Assembly: GCA_027489415.1 (NCBI GenBank)
Contig: JAIXZU010000123.1
Location: 1-10,731 of the forward strand
Direction of reading: 5' to 3'
Length of the DNA: 10,731 nt
Source: Alphaproteobacteria bacterium
GTDB taxonomy: Bacteria; Pseudomonadota; Alphaproteobacteria; UBA2136; UBA6156
Of the stretch, positions 6,885 through 10,731 are shown piece by piece; position 1 is the stretch's first letter; every line of letters starts with the position of its first letter. The position numbers were made by a program, and so were the translations under genes. The notes under the pieces are model-generated. The model was not told where the DNA came from, ran no database searches, and saw only the letters and a program-made list of their open reading frames with translations.

Positions 6885-6990
6885 ACGCTTTATGAGTTTA
6901 AGCTAGGCTTCGCCATGCTTTTGAAAAGCGTTGCCCTCTCAGGCTCGGGTCGAACCGGGCTGCGCGTCGTTTCTTTCCGCCGGACCGCTG

Positions 6991-7044
6991 AATACTTCAA
7001 AACACCAAGCCCCTCTGGCGAGGGGCTTGGTGTTTTGAAGTATT
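6991..7044 (-). terminator. 25-bp perfect hairpin directly after tRNA-Ala
   Basis: The arms 6991-7015 and 7020-7044 are exact reverse complements with a 4-nt loop (7016-7019, TGGC on the plus strand). On the tRNA strand the first arm begins at the base right after the CCA end. The GC-rich core CCAAGCCCCTC/GAGGGGCTTGG with A-rich and T-rich (TGTTTTG) outer parts fits an intrinsic terminator. A perfect 25-bp stem is unusually long, and there is no extra T-run beyond the stem. It may also define the 3' end for RNase processing. Confidence 0.75.
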
Positions 7045-7120
7045 TGGTGGACCCGAACGGATTCGAACCGACGACATCCTGCTTGCAAAGCAGGCGCTCT
7101 ACCAACTGAGCTACGGGCCC
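7045..7120 (-). tRNA. tRNA-Ala (anticodon UGC)
   Basis: A full 76-nt cloverleaf is visible on the minus strand. The acceptor stem is GGGCCCG/CGGGTCC with one G-U pair. The D-arm follows, then the anticodon stem CCTGC/GCAGG around loop TTTGCAA (anticodon TGC), and a T-arm with GGTTCGAATCC. The discriminator A and CCA tail are encoded (CCA at 7047-7045). This tRNA reads GCN Ala codons and in most Proteobacteria lies in the 16S-23S spacer. Here it stands alone, transcribed away from the 23S gene. A possible -10 (TATGCT, 7143-7138) lies upstream, without a convincing -35. Confidence 0.97.
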
Positions 7121-7616
7121 ACGTGGGATGAGCGTTTAGCATAGCCTGAGAGTGGCAACAAGAGGGAATTTGCGCGAGTGATGCAGGATTCGGCAGTTTG
7201 CCAGCTAATGCCTTTATTTCCCTTATAATTACCCCGCGTGCGATACCTATTTTTTGCGCGCTGCGCTGCGTTTAAGGCGTTTTCCCGATTTTATCGGGTT
7301 ATATTCCTATTATTATTGATGTATATTATGATTTATTTATTTTAACCGCCATTATAATGGCTTAGTTTTGGTAAACCTTACAGTTTTTATTATTTTGTGT
7401 GTTATATATTATCTTTTAAGTTATTGAAATATAACTATGTAATACGGATTATTGCATGCATTGAGGGGAATGGTGGATGGCTTAACCTTACAAGAGGTTT
7501 GATTGTGAGGTTCGGGTGGTTGATTGATTAAAAAATCGTGCTATTTCAAGTTTTGCATAGAGCAGCCGGGCCCGACCCTCGGCGAAATACCTGATTCGGT
7601 CGCTGGAACATCAAAA
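7121..7616. other. AT-rich intergenic region upstream of the SleB-like gene
   Basis: This holds no supported gene. From about 7200 to 7480 the base composition falls far below that of the surroundings. It contains a hairpin CCCGAT-TTT-ATCGGG (7284-7298), a perfect 14-bp palindrome GCCATTATAATGGC (7348-7361), two copies of AACCTTACA (7374-7382, 7484-7492), and the dyad AACCT/AGGTT (7484-7499). An in-frame ATG at 7524 could extend the next gene by 31 residues, but those residues do not look like part of it. The AT-rich part may be a regulatory region or the remnant of acquired DNA. Confidence 0.5.
7348..7361. repeat. Perfect 14-bp palindrome in AT-rich region
   Basis: GCCATTATAATGGC is its own reverse complement. 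It has the size of an operator half-site pair, but no regulator is indicated. Confidence 0.55.
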
Positions 7617-8144
7617 GTGAGAACTTTTCCTAAAGCCGTGCTCACGGCCATAGCCCTGTTTTCCATGCTGGCAACGGGGGCCTATGCAAGCAACAAGCCA
7701 GCAACTGGTACCAAGGCTTCGGCGCAGATCGAGTGCATTGCCCTCGTGATGGCGAATGAGGCCAAGCGGACCCTTCAGGGTTACGTACAGGTAGGGCATT
7801 CCCTGCTGGTGCGTGGTGCTTCCGGTGACTACGGCAAGGTTGGCGACTTCTGCGCAGCAATGCGCGCGCCCGGCCAGTACGTGGACTACTGGAACAAAAA
7901 GTGGAAGCAGCCGAACGCAGAAATGCGAAAAGTGGCGACCACGATGTACAATGACTGGGTGAAGGGCAGGCCGACGATTGAGGTTGGCCTTCAGAAGCGG
8001 ATTTCTGGTTGTGCGTTCTTCCACAATCCGACAATCAGCAAGCCTGAGAGCTGGAGCCACTTGAGGAAATGCGATTTTGTGGCGGGGCACTATGTGTACC
8101 GTTCGCCGCGTGACCGCAGCCCTTACCGGCTGGCCAGCAACTAA
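7617..8144 (+). CDS. Small exported protein resembling SleB-type cell-wall hydrolase (Hydrolase_2)
   Basis: From a GTG start at 7617 the product is 175 aa with a good signal peptide: Arg2/Lys6, a hydrophobic core (about 7-20) and A-Y-A before Ser25. The mature part matches the order of motifs in SleB-type hydrolases, which cut peptidoglycan. These are C-I-A-L-V-M-A-N-E-A (40-49, with Glu48 at the place of the catalytic acid), G-Y-V-Q-V-G-H-S-L-L-V-R (55-66), P-G-Q-Y (85-88), S-G-C-A-F-F-H-N-P (130-138) and a final G-H-Y-V-Y (157-161). The match is by eye and divergent; the usual G-E-A-R is N-E-A-K. Four cysteines (40, 79, 132, 152) could form two disulfides in the periplasm. A weak GGA lies eight or more bases before the GTG. 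The alternative start is ATG 7524. It is a single gene ended by its own terminator. Confidence 0.65.
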   Translation: MRTFPKAVLTAIALFSMLATGAYASNKPATGTKASAQIECIALVMANEAKRTLQGYVQVGHSLLVRGASGDYGKVGDFCAAMRAPGQYVDYWNKKWKQPNAEMRKVATTMYNDWVKGRPTIEVGLQKRISGCAFFHNPTISKPESWSHLRKCDFVAGHYVYRSPRDRSPYRLASN

Positions 8145-8177
8145 GCTACAAGGCCGAATGGCCCCCAACGATAAGAG

Positions 8178-8219
8178 ACGCCGCACCCGCAACCGGGGCG
8201 GCGTTTTCTTTGTTTTTTT
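8178..8219 (+). terminator. Terminator of the SleB-like gene
   Basis: An 11-bp stem with one bulged A (8178-8189 with 8194-8204, core ACGCCGC/GCGGCGT) and loop CAAC runs into a T-rich tail (8204-8219). A smaller hairpin GGCC-GAAT-GGCC (8152-8163) precedes it. Confidence 0.87.
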
Positions 8220-8556
8220 CGGGTGAAAAATGCTGGATGGCGCCGGTGGCGTTACAGAAGGCTTAATAGTGGGGTGAAATGGCGGATTTGCAGGCGTTTT
8301 TGTGATTCTGATAGGGTTACTATAGCATAGTTTGGGTGAAATGTCAAGGTGAGATTTTTTGGTTAATATATTGATATATATATAGGTAATATTGGTTTTT
8401 GGGGTGTGGAAAACAGATGGACAATGATGGATAATGGTTGGGCTAAGCCCAAGGTGAGAGCCAATTTCTGGTTACCATGAATGGTGAATGTAAGGAAACT
8501 CCGTGGTAACCGAATGGAAAGCAGTGGCTGCGGAGAGGTGATGGGGGAGGGGGAGA
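8220..8556. other. Gene-free region with inverted repeats
   Basis: This lies between two convergent genes, and no reading frame in it looks coding. It contains an AT-rich patch (about 8350-8395), a 15-nt dyad TTGGGCT-A-AGCCCAA (8438-8452), and an 8-bp inverted repeat GGTTACCA (8470-8477)/TGGTAACC (8504-8511) spaced by 26 bp. No promoter is convincing. The function is unknown. Confidence 0.5.
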
Positions 8557-8586
8557 TATAAAAAACACCTGCCCGAGGGCAGGTGT
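8557..8586 (-). terminator. Terminator of the CsbD-like gene
   Basis: ACACCTGCCC (8565-8574) and GGGCAGGTGT (8577-8586) form a 10-bp stem with a two-base turn. On the minus strand it is followed by a T-tract (8565-8557). It lies 20 bp past the gene's stop. Confidence 0.9.
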
Positions 8587-8606
8587 GATGTTGGGTGCCT
8601 ATGTTA

Positions 8607-8798
8607 CTAGGCTTTGTCGATGACCTTTTTGACGGTCTCCTTGACTTCGCCCTTGGTTTGCTGGGCGTGGCCTTTGGCTTCCTGGACCATGCCCTTGGCT
8701 TGCATCTCTTTATCATCGAGAGCTTTGACGGCGGCCTGGCGGGCCTGGCCTGCGAATTCGTTGGTTTTACCTGCGAGTTTATCGGTTGTGCTGCTCAT
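8607..8798 (-). CDS. CsbD-like stress-response protein
   Basis: A 63-aa, highly charged, Cys-free protein of the CsbD type. Two copies of the K-G/E-A-K-G-x-x-Q/K-G-E pattern are visible: D-K-L-A-G-K-T-N-E-F-A-G-Q-A (6-19), then D-D-K-E-M-Q-A-K-G-M-V-Q-E-A-K-G (28-43) running into Q-Q-T-K-G-E-V-K-E (46-54). CsbD proteins are small, helical and strongly induced in the general stress response; their biochemical role is unknown. The start chosen is the ATG at 8798. A longer in-frame reading begins at 8969 but runs through the promoter and is not credible. The upstream GGAAC-N16-CGTT promoter points to control by the EcfG-type stress sigma factor. It is divergent from usg and has its own terminator. 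Confidence 0.88.
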   Translation of the reverse strand: MSSTTDKLAGKTNEFAGQARQAAVKALDDKEMQAKGMVQEAKGHAQQTKGEVKETVKKVIDKA

Positions 8799-8827
8799 GA
8801 ACTGTTCTTTCTTTGGTTCGGAAGTGT

Positions 8828-8852
8828 AACGGGGGGAGGGGCGGAACGTTCC
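8828..8852 (-). promoter_or_regulatory. EcfG-type general stress promoter of the CsbD-like gene
   Basis: On the minus strand GGAAC (8852-8848) and CGTT (8831-8828) are separated by exactly 16 bp. This is the alphaproteobacterial sigma-EcfG consensus (GGAAC-N16/17-CGTT). Transcription would start about 20-25 nt before the CsbD ATG at 8798. By eye I found no other such pair in the window. Confidence 0.8.
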
Positions 8853-8906
8853 CGCGCCGTGGGAAATAGCTGTGACATATATATAGTGTGTGATGGTGAT
8901 TTGCTG

Positions 8907-8934
8907 TTGCTGGGGGCGGTGGTTTGGGTATGAT
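8907..8934 (+). promoter_or_regulatory. Candidate promoter of usg
   Basis: TTGCTG (8907-8912), a 16-bp spacer and TATGAT (8929-8934) lie 34 bp before the usg ATG. The gap is consistent with a short leader that includes the GAGGAG ribosome-binding site (8956-8961). Confidence 0.5.
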
Positions 8935-8967
8935 GGTTGGGTGACCCACCCGTTTGAGGAGCGTGCC

Positions 8968-9234
8968 ATGAACGCTGAAATGGAACTGATGTTGAAAGGC
9001 TACGGCCTGACGACCGCTGAAATTACCTACCGCCTGCCTGATTACCCCGTTCTGCTGCAGACCTATATGTGGCAGACCTACGACCTTGAGCCGGATTTCC
9101 CCGAGATGCACAAGTTCCTGCAATTCTGGCAGGAGAAGATCGAGGGGCCGTTGCATTCCGTGCGCTATATTCACCGCAAGTTGATTGCGGCGAGTGAGTG
9201 GCGGAAGGTGACGGGGGAGATTATTCTGCACTGA
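8968..9234 (+). CDS. usg: Usg family protein
   Basis: An 88-aa soluble protein of the Usg family, named after the Caulobacter gene found upstream of trpF. The family's function is unknown. Typical features are K-G-Y-G-L-T-T-A-E-I-T-Y-R-L-P-D (10-25), L-L-Q-T-Y-M-W-Q-T-Y-D-L-E-P-D-F-P (29-45) and the end motif I-E-G-P-L-H-S-V-R (58-66). The start is set by GAGGAG (8956-8961) six bases upstream; a longer in-frame reading from 8893 would cover the promoter. There is no trp gene in this window, so the Caulobacter linkage is not kept here. The gene is divergent from the CsbD-like gene and is followed by a strong terminator, so it is transcribed alone. Confidence 0.92.
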   Translation: MNAEMELMLKGYGLTTAEITYRLPDYPVLLQTYMWQTYDLEPDFPEMHKFLQFWQEKIEGPLHSVRYIHRKLIAASEWRKVTGEIILH

Positions 9235-9242
9235 TGCTTGAG

Positions 9243-9269
9243 AGCCGCCCTTTGATGGGCGGCTTTTTT
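9243..9269 (+). terminator. Terminator of usg
   Basis: AGCCGCCC (9243-9250), loop TTTGAT and GGGCGGCT (9257-9264) are followed by a T-run. It starts nine bases after the usg stop. Confidence 0.92.
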
Positions 9270-9346
9270 AGTTAACAGGGGGCGGTGAAGATGTGGTGGC
9301 AGTGAAATCGGGAAGTGCTTGGGAGAGGTAGGGGTTGAGCCGGTAC

Positions 9347-9388
9347 GGTGGTATCTGACAAAAAATGGGATTTTTTGAAGATACCATC
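9347..9388. other. Strong two-part stem-loop
   Basis: The outer stem GGTGGTATCT (9347-9356) pairs with AGATACCATC (9379-9388) with one G-U pair. The inner stem AAAAAAT (9360-9366) pairs with ATTTTTT (9370-9376) around loop GGG. Unpaired GAC and GA separate the two stems. It is not adjacent to any gene end. Confidence 0.7.
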
Positions 9389-9594
9389 CGGCTGGCGCGA
9401 CAGCTTCGACGTTGATTGCGTGCTTAAGTTGGTTGGGAAGGCTTGAGGCTGGGGAACAGGATTACCTTTTTTAAGAGAAATAGAGAGTGCCGTGGGCCGG
9501 CAAAGCCGAATTACCGGATGCCGGAGGATTGTGAAGGTAGGATTTTGTGAGGTTGAGATAGTTCTGGAATGCCGTTTTATAGGGTGAGGAGCTG

Positions 9595-9622
9595 AAAAAA
9601 GGGCCATGGACGGCGCTTTTTT
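9595..9622. terminator. Orphan terminator-like hairpin
   Basis: A6 plus GGGCC (9595-9605), loop ATGGAC, and GGCGC plus T6 (9612-9622) pair with one mismatch. It has an intrinsic terminator shape in both directions, but no gene ends here. It could insulate the rRNA promoter from read-through or end an unrecognised small transcript. Confidence 0.5.
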
Positions 9623-9687
9623 ACAAGTGCGACACGTGTATTTTGAGTGGGTTGCAAGAAAGTTTGAAAAATGTTGAAGAGAAGGTG

Positions 9688-9716
9688 TTGACAGGGGGAG
9701 GGGGAGAGGTTAGAAG
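9688..9716 (+). promoter_or_regulatory. Candidate main promoter of the 23S transcription unit
   Basis: TTGACA (9688-9693, perfect -35), a 17-bp G-rich spacer and TAGAAG (9711-9716) are preceded by an A/T-rich stretch that could act as an UP element. Strong alphaproteobacterial rRNA promoters have this look. The start would be near 9723, about 280 nt before the mature 23S. Confidence 0.6.
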
Positions 9717-9739
9717 CCCAATCGCTGAGGCACACGAGG

Positions 9740-9754
9740 GGTTCGAAAAGAACC
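9740..9754 (+). other. Leader hairpin 1 of the 23S transcript
   Basis: GGTTC (9740-9744), loop GAAAA and GAACC (9750-9754) form a small hairpin shortly after the expected transcription start. Confidence 0.5.
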
Positions 9755-9885
9755 ACTGAGAAACCCCCAGCAAGATCTGTGAAATTCGAATATGTAGTCA
9801 AAAATCAACATAAACTCCATGCTAGCCGTGTGGTGGTTGCGGGCCTCTTTCCGGGGCGCCGATAAACAACCATTTACACAGTGTA

Positions 9886-9894
9886 TGGTATACT
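9886..9894 (+). promoter_or_regulatory. Possible second promoter of 23S (extended -10)
   Basis: TGGTATACT contains an extended -10 (TGN before TATACT, 9889-9894). No good -35 lies 16-18 bp upstream. It would start transcription about 100 nt before the 23S gene. Confidence 0.35.
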
Positions 9895-9958
9895 TGAAAA
9901 GACGAGCAGAGCTGACCGGCGAGAGTTGGTTAGAATCTGCGCGCAAACAAGGCGAAGA

Positions 9959-9994
9959 CCAACAGATAACATCTGTTGGCCAGACGAAAGTCTG
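9959..9994 (+). other. Two tandem hairpins just before 23S rRNA
   Basis: CCAACAGAT (9959-9967) pairs perfectly with ATCTGTTGG (9971-9979) around AAC. CAGAC (9981-9985) pairs with GTCTG (9990-9994) around a GAAA tetraloop. They end about ten bases before the expected mature 5' end and probably belong to the processed leader. Confidence 0.65.
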
Positions 9995-10003
9995 AAAGAG
10001 AAT

Positions 10004-10731
<728 letters not shown>

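Larger units (their letters stand above)
6781..7044. other. Intergenic region between M20 gene and tRNA-Ala, rich in short dyads
   Basis: No coding region is visible. Besides the tRNA-proximal hairpin (6991-7044), it holds a 10-bp palindrome TCGGGCCCGA (6868-6877), AAGC-TAG-GCTT (6900-6910), GCTTTT-G-AAAAGC (6917-6929) and GGCTCGG/CCGGGCT with loop GTCGAA (6942-6961). A 15-nt near-copy of the tRNA 3' end lies at 6870-6884. I found no clear promoter for the M20 gene here. Confidence 0.55.
9270..9687. other. Gene-free region between usg and the 23S promoter
   Basis: No reading frame here looks coding. The region contains the strong stem-loop at 9347-9388, a 6-bp inverted repeat CCGGCA/TGCCGG (about 9497-9524), and a terminator-like hairpin (9595-9622). 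A structured small RNA running from about 9340 to 9622 is conceivable, but I recognise no known RNA family. Confidence 0.45.

Noticed and set aside
6942..6961. GGTTCGACCC on the minus strand suggesting a second tRNA T-arm
   Set aside because: The bases around it do not form a proper 5-bp T-stem, and no acceptor, D or anticodon stems can be drawn.
8363..8716. 117-aa minus-strand frame overlapping the CsbD-like gene
   Set aside because: It runs through the CsbD terminator and out of frame with CsbD. Its composition (Pro/Ser/Lys) looks non-coding.
9371..9414. 16-codon small frame starting ATGGGATTTTTTGAAG within the stem-loop
   Set aside because: It has no ribosome-binding site and its start overlaps the hairpin. 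There is nothing to support translation.
9272..9607. 111-aa minus-strand frame in the region after usg
   Set aside because: It has low-complexity Ser/Pro/Thr content and no ribosome-binding site, and it passes through the strong stem-loop. I treat it as non-coding.
9820..9870. ATGCTAGCCGT... resembling the 16S V5 region, possible 16S remnant upstream of 23S
   Set aside because: Only about 11 bases match well, and the flanking conserved 16S sequence is absent. It is too short to claim a remnant.

Overview
The window looks like a chromosomal segment of an alphaproteobacterium with roughly 55% GC. The evidence is the start of a 23S rRNA gene with alphaproteobacterial wording, a Usg-family gene (a family known mainly from Alphaproteobacteria), and a GGAAC-N16-CGTT promoter of the alphaproteobacterial general stress sigma factor (EcfG type). 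The genus cannot be named from this sequence alone. Almost all protein genes are ordinary housekeeping or stress genes. I see no transposase, integrase, phage gene, CRISPR array or toxin-antitoxin pair.

Layout, left to right. 1-99 (-): N-terminus of a nicotinamidase/isochorismatase-like hydrolase. 338-1000 (-): nadD. 1153-1854 (+): pirin. 1901-2728 (-): tRNA uridine hydroxylase TrhO. 2832-3395 (-): exported cyclophilin. 3498-4562 (+): YihY/BrkB membrane protein. 4652-5395 (+): MgtC/SapB membrane protein. 5419-6780 (-): M20 dipeptidase. 7045-7120 (-): tRNA-Ala(UGC), followed at once by a 25-bp perfect hairpin. 7617-8144 (+): small exported protein resembling a SleB-type cell-wall hydrolase, behind an AT-rich stretch. 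8607-8798 (-): CsbD-like stress protein with an EcfG-type promoter. 8968-9234 (+): usg. 9235 to about 10003: gene-free and rich in structured elements. About 10004 to the end (+): 5' part of the 23S rRNA gene.

Genes are mostly single transcription units separated by clear intrinsic terminators (eight candidates). Two convergent pairs (pirin/trhO and mgtC/M20 dipeptidase) share one hairpin each. Only yihY-mgtC looks like a possible two-gene unit. The nicotinamidase-like fragment and nadD are both plausible NAD-metabolism genes, but a 238-bp gap lies between them.

The features most worth a second look are: (1) the 23S gene has no 16S gene, Ile-tRNA or Ala-tRNA directly upstream and carries its own promoter and leader, so the rRNA operon appears split, with the tRNA-Ala usually found in the spacer standing alone 2.9 kb away on the other strand; (2) nadD and trhO have -10 elements 6-7 nt before their ATG and no Shine-Dalgarno sequence, suggesting leaderless mRNAs; (3) the EcfG-type promoter of the CsbD-like gene; (4) the tRNA-abutting hairpin and a 15-nt near-copy of the tRNA 3' end downstream; (5) a strong unexplained stem-loop at 9347-9388. 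I do not see a convincing new multi-gene system.
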